Positions 9,044 through 17,304 of a DNA stretch of 64,000 nucleotides are shown here, piece after piece. The notes below the pieces were generated by a model. The model ran no database searches, was not told the DNA's origin, and saw only the letters and a list, made by a program, of their open reading frames with translations. The stretch comes from Roseofilum reptotaenium CS-1145 (lineage in GTDB: Bacteria > Cyanobacteriota > Cyanobacteriia > Cyanobacteriales > Desertifilaceae). Within the stretch, counting starts at the first letter, position 1, and every line of letters starts with the position of its first letter. The DNA lies in the NCBI RefSeq assembly GCF_028330985.1, contig NZ_JAQMUE010000072.1, positions 1 through 64,000 of the forward strand, written 5' to 3'. A program made the translations under genes and the position numbers.

Positions 9044-9367
9044 TCATGAATTCTGCAACTTATTCTCGCACTCCTCACGGCTAGAATAGACCTCAAATAC
9101 CCGATCCATGCTGGTGAGTTCAAAGAGCATCCTTACTTGCTCATTAATGGAGCAGATCAAGAGTTTACCCCCCGCAGAGCGTACAGTTTTTAAAGCCGCT
9201 ACTAGGGCCCCTAGACCAGAACTATCAATAAAGGTTACCTCTTTGAGGTCAATCACGATCGCGTCAGCACCCGATTTGACTAATGCGCTGACTTCATCTC
9301 TAAACTGACCTGCTTTGGTACTATCTAAAATGCCGGAGGGTTGAATGTGTTTAACAGTTTGACTCAT
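9044..9367 (-). CDS. STAS-domain anti-sigma factor antagonist
   Basis: A single-domain SpoIIAA/RsbV-like protein (107 aa). The phosphorylation loop reads VTFIDSSGLGALVAALK, keeping the DSSG core that is phosphorylated in characterised antagonists. It would cycle between the RsbW-like kinase at 6821-7267 and the PP2C regulator at 7896-9032. The ATG at 9365-9367 fits the family N-terminus (MSQTVKHIQPSGILDS). It is convergent with the phosphatase gene. Confidence 0.9.
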   Translation of the reverse strand: MSQTVKHIQPSGILDSTKAGQFRDEVSALVKSGADAIVIDLKEVTFIDSSGLGALVAALKTVRSAGGKLLICSINEQVRMLFELTSMDRVFEVYSSREECENKLQNS

Positions 9368-9576
9368 AGCTCTGGTTGACAGAAGTTGCTAAGTTGGTTA
9401 ACGATCCCGATTTATTGGATTTAGTTCAATAGGATACTATAATTTTCGATTCGGGTTAATCTGATTCTATCCGGATTAACGAAGAACTCAAAGGGGTGCT
9501 AAGATCCTGGATATTTGTGTGTTTAAGGCAATCTCTGCAATCATTGTGGGATTGTCCTTAGAGTCAAACCAAGGTA

Positions 9577-9623
9577 TTTTGAGGGGAGTAGGGTAAAGGA
9601 ATGACGTAGGTTGCTCCTCAAAA
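9577..9623. promoter_or_regulatory. inverted repeat in a 356-bp divergent gap
   Basis: The gap between the STAS gene and the glycosyltransferase gene (9368-9723) contains TTTTGAGG at 9577-9584 and CCTCAAAA at 9616-9623, an 8-bp perfect inverted repeat 31 nt apart. Promoters for both divergent genes must lie in this gap. The repeat could be an operator or a transcript hairpin; nothing else distinctive is seen there. Confidence 0.3.
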
Positions 9624-9723
9624 CCCAAGCGATCTCTGACCAAAATAGGATCGCAATTATAGCTAAATGATTATGGGAAATCAATGCATCTATAACAATA
9701 TAGAGAGATCGCCATTAAAGAGA

Positions 9724-10194
9724 ATGATTCTAACTACAGTTGGCACTGAACCCTATCCCTTTAATCGTTTGATGAGTTGGTTGCAGGTTCTGGTGAACCG
9801 AGAATTGATTCAGGAAGAACTCATTGTACAATACGGCAGTTGTAGCGTTTGGCCTGAAAGCAAAGACTGTTTTGCTGATATTCCAGAGACTGAATTAATC
9901 CAGTTGGGTAAAGATGCTCGTCTGATCATTGGGCACTGTGACCCTCATTGGCTCAAGTGCTTCGATAAAACGGCTAACCCTTATATTTTAGTTCCCCGTG
10001 CCCAATGCTATAAAGAGCATATTGACGATCGCCAAATTGAGTTGGCCAGTAATCTAGCATTGGCAGGAGTTCCCATTGCTTGGTCTCCAGGAGACCTAGT
10101 ACGGTTTCTTCATTCTCCTCGAAGGATTTCTCGGTCTACCCTAATGACAGTCGCCAATGAAACGGTGAAACGCTCTCTAAAAAAGGGCCGTTGA
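9724..10194 (+). CDS. GT28 C-terminal-like glycosyltransferase subunit (Alg13/PssE type)
   Basis: A 156-aa protein starting MILTTVGTEPYPFNRLMSWL, typical of the C-terminal half of MurG/GT28 enzymes found as separate subunits in exopolysaccharide systems. Later segments (DARLIIGHCDPH, then YILVPRAQCYKEHIDDRQIELA) match the nucleotide-sugar-binding part, with the usual PR..HxDDRQ-like turn. The start ATG 9724 follows AAAGAG; an upstream frame from 9667 is rejected. No partner subunit (Alg14/PssD-like) is adjacent. The next gene is a sugar transferase, so a shared polysaccharide pathway is likely. Confidence 0.72.
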   Translation: MILTTVGTEPYPFNRLMSWLQVLVNRELIQEELIVQYGSCSVWPESKDCFADIPETELIQLGKDARLIIGHCDPHWLKCFDKTANPYILVPRAQCYKEHIDDRQIELASNLALAGVPIAWSPGDLVRFLHSPRRISRSTLMTVANETVKRSLKKGR

Positions 10195-10275
10195 CTCAGC
10201 CCTCTGATTTTCACCATAGGGTATTTTTTCTGTTTTGACAGAATAGAACTGCAATAGACTCCCCTTGAGGTGTTT

Positions 10276-11271
10276 ATGAACAATCCAGTTAATCCCCCTG
10301 AGTTTGCCATGACTTCTTTTGGGGCTTGTTGTTTGGTTCAATTATCCAAAAATTTTACCGTGACCCAAGCGGTGGCGTTTAAAGACTATTTTAAGCAGGT
10401 CTGCGATCGGCAATCGGGTCTCGAGCGGGTGATTTTGGATTTAGGACAAACTACATTTATTGATAGTAGTGGTATTGGCGCTTTAGTGGGCTGTTTGAAA
10501 ATAGCTCGTGCCCAGCAGATCGAGTTGATTATTTGGAGTCTTCATCCTCAAGTGAAGATGGCTTTTGAATTAACGGGACTTACGGAGGCCTTTACCATTG
10601 ATCTGGGTACAGATGCCCTGTTAACACCAGTCACTGAGATTCCTCAGAGTGCCCCAAAGATTCATCCTTCGGTACGATCTCCCTTCAAGCGGTTATTAGA
10701 TATTATCGGTAGTTTGGTGGGCTTAGGGATTACGGCACTTCTATTTCTCCCGATTGCGATCGCCATTCAAATTGACGATCCTGGGCCCATATTTTTCGGT
10801 CAAATTCGCTGCGGCTGGATGGGGAAACGCTTTAGAATTTGGAAGTTTCGATCTATGGTGGCGAATGCTGAAGCCCTGAAGCATCAAGTTAAAAATGAAG
10901 CAGAAGGAGCCTTTTTTAAAAATAAGGACGATCCGAGAGTTACCCGTGTAGGGAAATTCTTACGTCGCACGAGTCTAGATGAACTACCCCAGTTTTGGAA
11001 TGTTTTAAGGGGAGAAATGAGTCTCGTGGGAACTCGTCCCCCTACAGCAGATGAAATTGAGCGCTATGAGATTCCTAAATGGCAACGGCTTGATGTGAAA
11101 CCAGGTATGACTGGAGAATGGCAGGTGAATGGGCGATCGTCTATCCGAGACTTTGAAACCGTCATTCAAATGGATTTGCGCTATCAAGAAAACTGGAGTT
11201 TATTGCATGATATTAAACTCATTTTGAAGACTATTGTGGTCTTATTTCAAAAAAATGCGGGAGCGATGTAG
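10276..11271 (+). CDS. STAS domain fused to polyprenyl-phosphate sugar-1-phosphate transferase
   Basis: Two domains in one 331-aa chain. Residues ~10-110 form a STAS domain with the antagonist loop [17 protein letters not shown]. Residues ~130-331 form a bacterial sugar transferase (WbaP/HepC-like): one membrane segment ([20 protein letters not shown]), then [38 protein letters not shown] and [10 protein letters not shown]. The enzyme should load a sugar phosphate onto a lipid carrier for exopolysaccharide. GAGG five bases before ATG 10276 decides the start over GTG 10270. It lies downstream of a partner-switching set, which suggests control by Ser phosphorylation. Confidence 0.9.
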   Translation: MNNPVNPPEFAMTSFGACCLVQLSKNFTVTQAVAFKDYFKQVCDRQSGLERVILDLGQTTFIDSSGIGALVGCLKIARAQQIELIIWSLHPQVKMAFELTGLTEAFTIDLGTDALLTPVTEIPQSAPKIHPSVRSPFKRLLDIIGSLVGLGITALLFLPIAIAIQIDDPGPIFFGQIRCGWMGKRFRIWKFRSMVANAEALKHQVKNEAEGAFFKNKDDPRVTRVGKFLRRTSLDELPQFWNVLRGEMSLVGTRPPTADEIERYEIPKWQRLDVKPGMTGEWQVNGRSSIRDFETVIQMDLRYQENWSLLHDIKLILKTIVVLFQKNAGAM

Positions 11272-11324
11272 AACTCACAAACCCCCAGCTAATAATGATT
11301 AATCGTTAATGATTAATGAGGCAT

Positions 11325-11420
11325 CTATCCACCAGCAGCAAAGGTAAACATTACCAGAGCAGATAAAAGAATTCCAGGACTGAGCAATAAAATCAACGTC
11401 AGTAAATCATGAACCGTCAT
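11325..11420 (-). CDS. 31-aa single-span membrane peptide
   Basis: A minus-strand frame from ATG 11418-11420 to TAG encodes one hydrophobic helix (LLTLILLLSPGILLSALVMF) with a short N-terminus (MTVHD) and a small C-terminal AAGG. AGGAG lies about 11 nt before the start, which supports translation. The size is that of the small photosystem and cytochrome subunits, but the sequence matches none of PsbM, PsbT, PsaI, PetN or PetL that I know. It is divergent from recR. Confidence 0.5.
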   Translation of the reverse strand: MTVHDLLTLILLLSPGILLSALVMFTFAAGG

Positions 11421-11573
11421 ACCCAATGGCTCTCCTAAAGTAAACACTACATTTTGTTAGGGTATCCCATTCCTTCCAAAAAGCAACCCCAGAATGAAAA
11501 TTCTTAATCCTCGCTTAAGCTCATCGGTCAGTGTTACGCTGGAGAAGCATCTGTACCAATAAGGAGCAAGAAA

Positions 11574-12170
11574 ACGGTTTATCCTAGTCCTTTAGCTCGT
11601 CTGATCGAGCAATTCCAACGGTTACCTGGTGTTGGACCAAAAACGGCGCAACGTCTGGCTCTTCATACGATAAAGCGGCCAGAAGCAGAAATCAAAGCTC
11701 TCGCACAGGCTCTACTGGATGCTAAACAACAAGTGGGGTTGTGTCAGAAGTGTTATCATCTTTCCGCCGATCCTTTATGTAGTATTTGTCGTAATCAAAA
11801 TCGCGATCGCCAGATCTTGTGCGTAGTCGTAGACTCGCGAGATGTGATTGCTCTGGAAAAAACCAGAGAATACCGAGGACTCTATCATGTTCTCGGCGGT
11901 GTAATTTCCCCCATGGATGGAATTGGCCCAGAACAACTGACGATTCAATCACTGGTGCAACGAGTGAGCCAAGAAAACATCCAAGAAGTGATTCTAGCGA
12001 TTAGTCCTAGTGTGGAAGGAGAAACCACTACCCTCTATATCGGTCAACTCCTGAAACCCTTTACACGGGTGACCCGCATCGCCTTTGGATTGCCCATGGG
12101 AGGAGATCTAGAATACGCTGATGAAGTCACCCTCGCTCGTGCCTTAGAAGGTCGCCGAGAACTCGATTAA
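11574..12170 (+). CDS. recR: recombination mediator RecR, apparent ACG start
   Basis: Works with RecF/RecO to load RecA at gaps. The protein has the helix-hairpin-helix [18 protein letters not shown], the zinc finger [16 protein letters not shown] and a Toprim domain ([13 protein letters not shown], then [16 protein letters not shown]). The conserved N-terminus ([12 protein letters not shown]) is in frame from 11577, but no ATG, GTG or TTG lies upstream before the in-frame stop at 11505. GGAG at 11563-11566 sits 7 nt before ACG 11574, the expected start position, giving 198 aa, a normal length. A GTG at 11733 would delete the HhH, so it is rejected. Confidence 0.88.
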   Translation, partial: TVYPSPLARLIEQFQRLPGVGPKTAQRLALHTIKRPEAEIKALAQALLDAKQQVGLCQKCYHLSADPLCSICRNQNRDRQILCVVVDSRDVIALEKTREYRGLYHVLGGVISPMDGIGPEQLTIQSLVQRVSQENIQEVILAISPSVEGETTTLYIGQLLKPFTRVTRIAFGLPMGGDLEYADEVTLARALEGRRELD

Positions 12171-12177
12171 AACCCAA

Positions 12178-12783
12178 TTATTTCAGTTTTTGCTTAACAA
12201 AGTTGAAAATTTTCACGACCTGTTGTTTCAAAGGTTCAATTTGAGCAACTTGTTTCTTCAGTGCGTTAATTTCAGCTTGCATTTTCTCAATTTGCTCTTT
12301 TAGGGCGGCAACTTCGGCCCCCGATGCTCCGGCTGACGGTGCAGCACCTGTAGGAGTCGATCCTGTATTACCAGCCGTTGTGTCTCCTCCCCCTAGAGCA
12401 GGTCGAGGCTTTTTGGCTTTAGCCATAGCTGACTTAATCGCAGCAATCAAATCTTTTTGTTCAAACGGCTTGGGGATAAATTCCCAAAATTCAAAGGGTT
12501 CTTTAATTTTTTCGGTAACCTCTTCCTTACGTCCTGACATTAAGACCAGAGGAATTTTACGCAAATCGCTATTACCCTGAATTTGCTGAAAAACCTCAAA
12601 TCCGCTGACTTTGGGTAAGAGGAAATCGAGCATAATCAAGTTAGGGTGTTCTTGGCGGATCAAATTGAGTCCTTCTTCACCATCTTTGGCTTCAACGACT
12701 TCAAAGTTACCTTTTGGTAACATATCCTTAACTCGCGCTCTGATGACACGACTATCATCAATGACTAGAATTTTATGTCCCAC
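12178..12783 (-). CDS. response regulator with C-terminal coiled coil
   Basis: A receiver domain (residues 1-120; DD 9-10, phospho-acceptor D53 in IMLDFLLPK, MSGR and K in IPKPFE) is followed by a Gly/Thr/Ala-rich linker and a heptad-repeat coiled coil (LKEQIEKMQAEINALKKQ). There is no DNA-binding domain, so output is probably by protein contact. The start is GTG 12783: AAGGAG lies 6 nt upstream, and VGHKILVIDDSR is the normal receiver start. The longer frame to 12819 would place that ribosome site inside the gene. It is convergent with recR, 7 bp between stops. Confidence 0.9.
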   Translation of the reverse strand: MGHKILVIDDSRVIRARVKDMLPKGNFEVVEAKDGEEGLNLIRQEHPNLIMLDFLLPKVSGFEVFQQIQGNSDLRKIPLVLMSGRKEEVTEKIKEPFEFWEFIPKPFEQKDLIAAIKSAMAKAKKPRPALGGGDTTAGNTGSTPTGAAPSAGASGAEVAALKEQIEKMQAEINALKKQVAQIEPLKQQVVKIFNFVKQKLK

Positions 12784-13019
12784 AATGAACTCCTTGAAAA
12801 GGTGACGATTGAATAGCAATCCTGAGTTGAGCAGGGGGGCGAACGGTGGTGTTCAGAGGTCTAGGTCAATCCAGAAGAGGAATGGGGTGAGGTCACGCCC
12901 ATGATGATGATTAGAAGATCATCAAGGCAATTCCTCTCTTTTTTGCTCTATCTATCAATAATAATAGAATTCTGACCCTAATCACTGGAGTCGTTTGAGA
13001 ACCCTATTGATCGTTAACC

Positions 13020-13943
13020 ATGAATTCTAATCCATCTGATGTATCGGTTACACTTGCTGCTGTTTCGGCTGCTACCCAGAAGAGAGAGAGATCGCCTTTA
13101 GCCACCCTTCCCCCTTGGCTACGGCGCTCTATTGGTAAAGCGAGCGAGCTGTCTACGGTACAAAAAATTATCAAGCAACGCCAAATTTATACTATTTGTG
13201 AGGAAGGGCGATGTCCGAATCGGGCTGAGTGCTATAGCCAAAAAACGGCAACTTTTTTACTCATGGGACCGACTTGTACCCGTGCTTGTGCCTTTTGTCA
13301 GGTGGATAAGGGACATGCTCCCATGCCCCTCGATCCAGAGGAACCGGATAAAATCGCAGAATCGGTACAGCTCTTGGGCTTAAAGTATGTGGTGTTAACA
13401 TCGGTTGCTCGCGACGATCTCCCCGATCAGGGGGCTGGATGGTTTGTGAAGACTATGGAGCGAGTGCGCGAAGTGAATCCAGGAACGGAAATTGAGGTGT
13501 TAACGCCTGATTTTCGGGGACAACGGGATTTAGTTGTTCAGGTGGCTGAGGCGAATCCGGCTTGTTATAACCATAATATTGAAACCGTCAGACGTTTACA
13601 GCGTCCCGTGCGCCGAGGAGCGAAGTACGAGCGTTCTTTGGATGTGCTGCGCTGGGTAAAAGAGGTGAATCCTAATATTCCCACGAAATCGGGGTTAATG
13701 TTGGGCCATGGGGAAACTGAGGCGGAAATTGTGGAGACATTGGAGGATTTACGGGGGATTAATTGCGATCGCCTAACTCTGGGTCAATACATGCGCCCGT
13801 CCTTAGATCATCTCCCCGTGCAACGCTATTGGCATCCTGATGAATTTGAGAAATTAGGCGAAATTGCCCGCAATATGGGCTTTAATCATGTGCGTTCTGG
13901 CCCCTTGGTTCGTAGTTCCTACCATGCGGGGCAAGAGTCTTAG
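13020..13943 (+). CDS. lipA: lipoyl synthase
   Basis: Radical SAM enzyme inserting two sulfurs into octanoyl chains on lipoyl domains. The auxiliary cluster motif is [12 protein letters not shown] and the radical SAM motif [13 protein letters not shown] (CxxxCxxC). Later signatures are [18 protein letters not shown] and [11 protein letters not shown], with the C-terminal [13 protein letters not shown]. It is 307 aa with a slightly long N-terminus (~35 residues before the catalytic core), common in cyanobacteria. It lies on its own between a divergent regulator and the GxxExxY element. Confidence 0.97.
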   Translation: MNSNPSDVSVTLAAVSAATQKRERSPLATLPPWLRRSIGKASELSTVQKIIKQRQIYTICEEGRCPNRAECYSQKTATFLLMGPTCTRACAFCQVDKGHAPMPLDPEEPDKIAESVQLLGLKYVVLTSVARDDLPDQGAGWFVKTMERVREVNPGTEIEVLTPDFRGQRDLVVQVAEANPACYNHNIETVRRLQRPVRRGAKYERSLDVLRWVKEVNPNIPTKSGLMLGHGETEAEIVETLEDLRGINCDRLTLGQYMRPSLDHLPVQRYWHPDEFEKLGEIARNMGFNHVRSGPLVRSSYHAGQES

Positions 13944-13976
13944 CTGGGAAGGTGTAGGATGGGAAGGGAGAGGATA

Positions 13977-14427
13977 TAAACCACGGAGGCACGGAGGGCA
14001 CAGAGATGGAAGGTGGTGATTTGAATAAGATATCGGGGGAGGTGATTGGGGGAGCAATTGAGGTGCATCGAGAGTTGGGGCCGGGTTTGTTGGAGTCTGC
14101 CTATGAAAATTGCTTAAGGTATGAATTGCAGCAGCGAGGATTACGAGTTGAGCAGCAGGTCGCCCAGTCTGTTTTCTATAAGGGATTACAGTTGGAGTGT
14201 GGTTATCGTTTAGATTTACTGGTTGAAAATCAAGTGATTGTGGAGCTAAAAGCTGTTGAAGCTATCCTACCGATTCATCAAGCCCAACTTCTGACCTACC
14301 TCAAACTCCGTCAACTCCGCCTAGGATTGCTCATCAACTTCAACGTTCCCATTCTTAAAAACGGCATCAAACGCCTGATCAATGGCTAATCCAAAACCCA
14401 GTGTACTCTGTGCCTCCGTGGTTTTAT
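13977..14427 (+). mobile_element. GxxExxY cassette bounded by inverted repeats
   Basis: The left repeat, ATAAACCACGGAGGCAC at 13977-13993, runs on as a second GGAGGGCAC unit and AGAG to base 14005. The right repeat at 14406-14427, read in reverse, is ATAAAACCACGGAGGCACAGAG. Apart from the extra 9-nt unit on the left and one A, the two are identical. They enclose one complete gene with 0 bp and ~16 bp margins. The left repeat also supplies the GGAGG ribosome site. No target duplication is evident by eye. Mobility is inferred; the structure is seen directly. Confidence 0.6.
14006..14389 (+). CDS. GxxExxY protein (PD-(D/E)XK nuclease-like)
   Basis: A 127-aa member of the GxxExxY family: [18 protein letters not shown] carries the name motif, followed by the nuclease-like strands [22 protein letters not shown], whose D...ExK acidic core suits the PD-(D/E)XK fold. 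The end ([15 protein letters not shown]) is also typical. The family is widespread, its cellular role unsettled. The start ATG sits directly after the left repeat, with GGAGG 8 nt upstream. The gene is the sole cargo of the repeat-bounded cassette. Confidence 0.9.
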   Translation: MEGGDLNKISGEVIGGAIEVHRELGPGLLESAYENCLRYELQQRGLRVEQQVAQSVFYKGLQLECGYRLDLLVENQVIVELKAVEAILPIHQAQLLTYLKLRQLRLGLLINFNVPILKNGIKRLING

Positions 14428-14606
14428 GTATAACCTAGGGACAAAAAAGAAGGGAGAACATCACATTCTCCCTTCTTTTGTTCACCCTTTAAGCGCTTGC
14501 GTAGCATTTGGGTTTGTTTTTTCAGTTGTCGCTGGCGGGCCGATCCGCCTTTTCCTTTATCATTTCTCCCTTTACGGCGGGGAGATTCCCATCGCTTGAG
14601 CCTCAT
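14424..14606 (-). CDS. possible small basic protein (60 aa) running through a hairpin
   Basis: A minus-strand frame starting MRLKRWESPRRKGRNDKG is strongly basic up to QMLRKRLKG, as in small RNA- or ribosome-associated proteins. It then reads through the perfect hairpin at 14445-14479 and into the right repeat of the GxxExxY cassette before stopping. The basic part looks coding; the tail looks like terminator sequence that has lost its stop. The call is tentative. Confidence 0.3.
   Translation of the reverse strand: MRLKRWESPRRKGRNDKGKGGSARQRQLKKQTQMLRKRLKGEQKKGECDVLPSFLSLGYT
14445..14479 (-). terminator. perfect 14-bp hairpin, likely intrinsic terminator
   Basis: AAAAGAAGGGAGAA at 14445-14458 pairs perfectly with TTCTCCCTTCTTTT at 14466-14479, with a 7-nt loop. 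Read on the minus strand it ends in a run of six T. It would terminate transcription coming from the small basic frame, and could also stop transcripts from lipA and the GxxExxY gene. Confidence 0.7.
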
Positions 14607-14697
14607 AAACCCTCCGTTCAGTGGTCTGACTTTTTTTCAGTCTTTCCGTATCTTAGCACAGTTGAAAGAAAGGCAGAGAGCTTCTCGCCCCATTCCC

Positions 14698-14958
14698 CTA
14701 TCCTCCGCTCACGGGAGGAATTAAGACGACTTCATCGCCAGATTCTAGGATTCGATCGCCCTCTACAAACTGTAAATTAATCCCAAACCGGGTTAGGGGT
14801 TGCCATGGGGCTAGTTGGGGATATTCAGTAATCATACGATCGAGTACAACAGAAACGGGGGTATGGGGGGGAAATTCCCAGGCCAGTTCAGGTACACCAT
14901 AGGCTTCTTGATAAACGGCAAAGAGCTTAATGGTGATCGGAATAGGAGATGTAGCCAT
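14698..14958 (-). CDS. moaD: MoaD/ThiS-family ubiquitin-like sulfur carrier
   Basis: An 86-aa beta-grasp protein ending in the essential Gly-Gly (IPPVSGG), which is thiocarboxylated for sulfur delivery. The start TIKLFAVYQEAYG and the SGDEVVLIPPVSGG C-terminus fit the molybdopterin synthase small subunit. No moaE is adjacent, so another MoaD-like sulfur-carrier role is possible. It lies 5 bp downstream of the yebC-like gene on the same strand, likely in one transcript. Confidence 0.82.
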   Translation of the reverse strand: MATSPIPITIKLFAVYQEAYGVPELAWEFPPHTPVSVVLDRMITEYPQLAPWQPLTRFGINLQFVEGDRILESGDEVVLIPPVSGG

Positions 14959-14963
14959 AATTG

Positions 14964-15731
14964 CTAAACGACACTTAAAGACATTAATTGATCGCTCATT
15001 TCAAAGTTAGGAGTGACAGTTTGAATATCATCTAAGTCTTCGAGAGCGTCTAGTAATTTAAGCAGCGATCGCGCTAAGTCTTCTTCTTTTACATCTACCG
15101 TCATATTCGGTATCCAGCGTAACTCTGAGGTGATAATCTCTAGTTTTGCTTCTTGTAGGGTTTGCGTCAAGTTTTGCAGATTGCCTGCCTCGGTAAACAC
15201 TTCTACAGTTGCCTCATCATCGGGATCGTCAACCCATTCGTAGGTTTGCGCTCCTGCTTCGATGGAGATTTCTAATAACTGATCTTCATCTACTTTACCG
15301 GTAAGTCGCACGACTCCATTCTGGGTAAACATCCAGCTCACACATCCAGTTTCCCCTAAGTTTCCCCCATTTTTATTAAAGGCTTCCCGCACATCTGCGG
15401 CTGTACGATTACGCTTATCGGTGAAAGCTTCAATCAGAATAGCCACGCCACCAGGCCCATATCCCTCATAGCGGATAAACTCATATTGGTTATTATCGGC
15501 TTCCCAAGTGCCTGCTCCTTTGGCGATCGCTCGCTCAATATTGTCATTGGGAATTCCCGCTGCCTTTGCCTTTTCAATTGCCGTCCGTAACTGAAAATTC
15601 CCTGCTGGATCGGCACCACTGCGAGCCGCTACAATAATTTCTCGCGAAACTTTAGTAAATACTTGTCCTCTTTTTGCATCTACCCGTGCTTTCTGACGCT
15701 TAATATTTGCCCACTTACTATGTCCTGCCAT
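14964..15731 (-). CDS. yebC: YebC/PmpR-type regulator
   Basis: A 255-aa member of the YebC/TACO1 family. It begins MAGHSKWANIKRQKARVDAKR and continues with KAKAAGIPNDNIERAI and GYGPGGVAILIEAFTDKRNR, all diagnostic. Family members are described as DNA-binding regulators or, for TACO1-like proteins, as factors easing translation of difficult mRNAs; which applies here cannot be told. Length is normal. It is followed by the moaD-like gene at 5 bp. Confidence 0.95.
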   Translation of the reverse strand: MAGHSKWANIKRQKARVDAKRGQVFTKVSREIIVAARSGADPAGNFQLRTAIEKAKAAGIPNDNIERAIAKGAGTWEADNNQYEFIRYEGYGPGGVAILIEAFTDKRNRTAADVREAFNKNGGNLGETGCVSWMFTQNGVVRLTGKVDEDQLLEISIEAGAQTYEWVDDPDDEATVEVFTEAGNLQNLTQTLQEAKLEIITSELRWIPNMTVDVKEEDLARSLLKLLDALEDLDDIQTVTPNFEMSDQLMSLSVV

Positions 15732-15815
15732 AATCCGGTTTAGGGATTTAATAATCTAACTTTTCTTAATCTTGAATCATAACATATTCCAACTTTAAAA
15801 TCAACTCATCCAGAC

Positions 15816-16469
15816 CTATTCAGCCCCCTTGAGCGCTGCCACTACGTCAATCAACTCCCGAGGTTCTGAGAGCAAAAAATCTGGATCGTACTCTGATAAA
15901 ATCTCTGGCCACTGAAATCCCCAACCAACAGCGATCGCCTTAACTCCGATTTGATGGGCCGCTTGAATATCACGCACTTCATCCCCTATATAGATTACTT
16001 GTTCTAGAGACCAACGTCGCTTTTTGATTATCTTCTTAATCACCCGACTTTTTCCGAATACATTTAACTCCGATTCAATAAACTCAAATAAATGATCTAA
16101 CTGGTATTTTTTCAAAAAACTATTGACATTCTCTCGTCCATTTGAGGTCACAATTCCCAAGGTATACCCTTGATGCTTAAGGGTCTCTAATACGTCTGCC
16201 ATACCCTCAACTAAGCTCAAAGTATGAATGGCTTGATTCATTTCCCGTCTTAGCCGCAGCATCAGGAAGGGAAGCTTATACCAAGCCACTCCTACTTTCT
16301 TGAGAACCTGTTCCGTAGAGTTGTTTCTGAGGTAATGGAGTTCTTCTGGCGAAGTGGAGCGATAGCCAAATTCGGGAGCAAGACGGTTACTAATTTCAAC
16401 CACTAGATCCAAAGATTCTGCTAATGTACCATCAAAATCAAAGATGAGGTGTAGAGTATTCAGCACCAC
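15816..16469 (-). CDS. HAD-superfamily phosphatase (phosphoglycolate phosphatase-like)
   Basis: Motif I is FDFDGTLAES, motif II VTSNG, then the conserved Lys region GKSRVIKKI and motif IV YIGDEVRDIQAA, the full set for a C1-capped HAD phosphatase. The frame is open to TTG 16493; GTG 16469 (VVLNTLHLIFDFDG) fits the family N-terminus better and I use it (217 aa). GTG 16466 is equally possible. Substrate cannot be told from sequence; annotated relatives range from phosphoglycolate to nucleotide phosphatases. Confidence 0.88.
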   Translation of the reverse strand: MVLNTLHLIFDFDGTLAESLDLVVEISNRLAPEFGYRSTSPEELHYLRNNSTEQVLKKVGVAWYKLPFLMLRLRREMNQAIHTLSLVEGMADVLETLKHQGYTLGIVTSNGRENVNSFLKKYQLDHLFEFIESELNVFGKSRVIKKIIKKRRWSLEQVIYIGDEVRDIQAAHQIGVKAIAVGWGFQWPEILSEYDPDFLLSEPRELIDVVAALKGAE

Positions 16470-16524
16470 AATTACAAGAGGATATGGGGACAACCGATCG
16501 GGATAACATCAATAGAAGTCAGGA

Positions 16525-17052
16525 TTATGGACAGGGGCGATCGCTCAGGGGACTGGTCTGGAGCTGAGTGAGGGAGGCTGGCGTAAGGGTAATTGGGGTG
16601 ATGGGCATCCACTTAAAGACTGTAGTTTTATCAGCCTCTTGGGAGATGTAAATGGGAGCAATTCGATCGAATTCCTCTTGGTTCAACTCTAGGGAGAATT
16701 TATGGAGGGTATAGACCGTAGGTAAATTATAGCCTTTAGAGATCTTTTGGCATAATTCAGTTCCTAGAGATAAAAAGCGATCGCTTGAGAGCGTTAAATC
16801 TAATTCTTCCCGAATTCCCCGCATTGCGGCTTGAATGGGTTCTTCACCTGATTTGAGCTTTTCAGATACGCCCGCGAGATCTCTTTTGCGGGTATCCCCT
16901 TGATCGAGAATTTGATAGGCTTCAAATAACTGAAGTTCGGCTGGCAGATACGTCACGCGCACGCAAGCGACTTGAATGTAGCGGATACCCTCTTGGATCA
17001 CGGATTCTCCTGATTGAATCTCTTGTTGGAGTTGTGCTATTGTTCGTTGCAT
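16525..17052 (-). CDS. Nudix-like domain protein with a degenerate Nudix box
   Basis: The 175-aa protein has a Nudix-type fold signature: a strand region (YIQVACVRVTYL), then GVSEKLKSGEEPIQAAMRGI followed by REELDLTL. Compared with Gx5Ex7REUxEExGU, the spacing is right (Ex7R present, EE present), but the first Gly, the Glu of RE and the last Gly are altered. Catalysis may be lost or changed. It starts at ATG 17050-17052 (MQRTIAQLQQEIQ) with a helical lead-in. It lies between a HAD phosphatase and the divergent purN. Confidence 0.6.
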   Translation of the reverse strand: MQRTIAQLQQEIQSGESVIQEGIRYIQVACVRVTYLPAELQLFEAYQILDQGDTRKRDLAGVSEKLKSGEEPIQAAMRGIREELDLTLSSDRFLSLGTELCQKISKGYNLPTVYTLHKFSLELNQEEFDRIAPIYISQEADKTTVFKWMPITPITLTPASLTQLQTSPLSDRPCP

Positions 17053-17304
17053 GATTTTACCTCGGGCAATTTTTAAAGATGTTTTTTATCGGGTTGCGAT
17101 CCTTCTGCCATTGTCCTTCCCTCTTTTGCGTCAGTACAACAAACAAAACAGGACTATTTAAGCAAAGGTTTTCAGGAATATCAGTCAGAATTAAGATTTG
17201 TTTTATAAATCTTCTAGAACATTAGGAATCTTCTGTTTTCAGGAAGACGACCTATGTTAAACTACTGATTCAGGACTATTTTAGAGTTACCGGGGGCATA
17301 AAAA

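Noticed and set aside
12784-13019. possible tRNA or RNA gene before lipA
   Set aside because: No cloverleaf or GTTCRANNC-like T-loop with matching acceptor arms could be found by eye.
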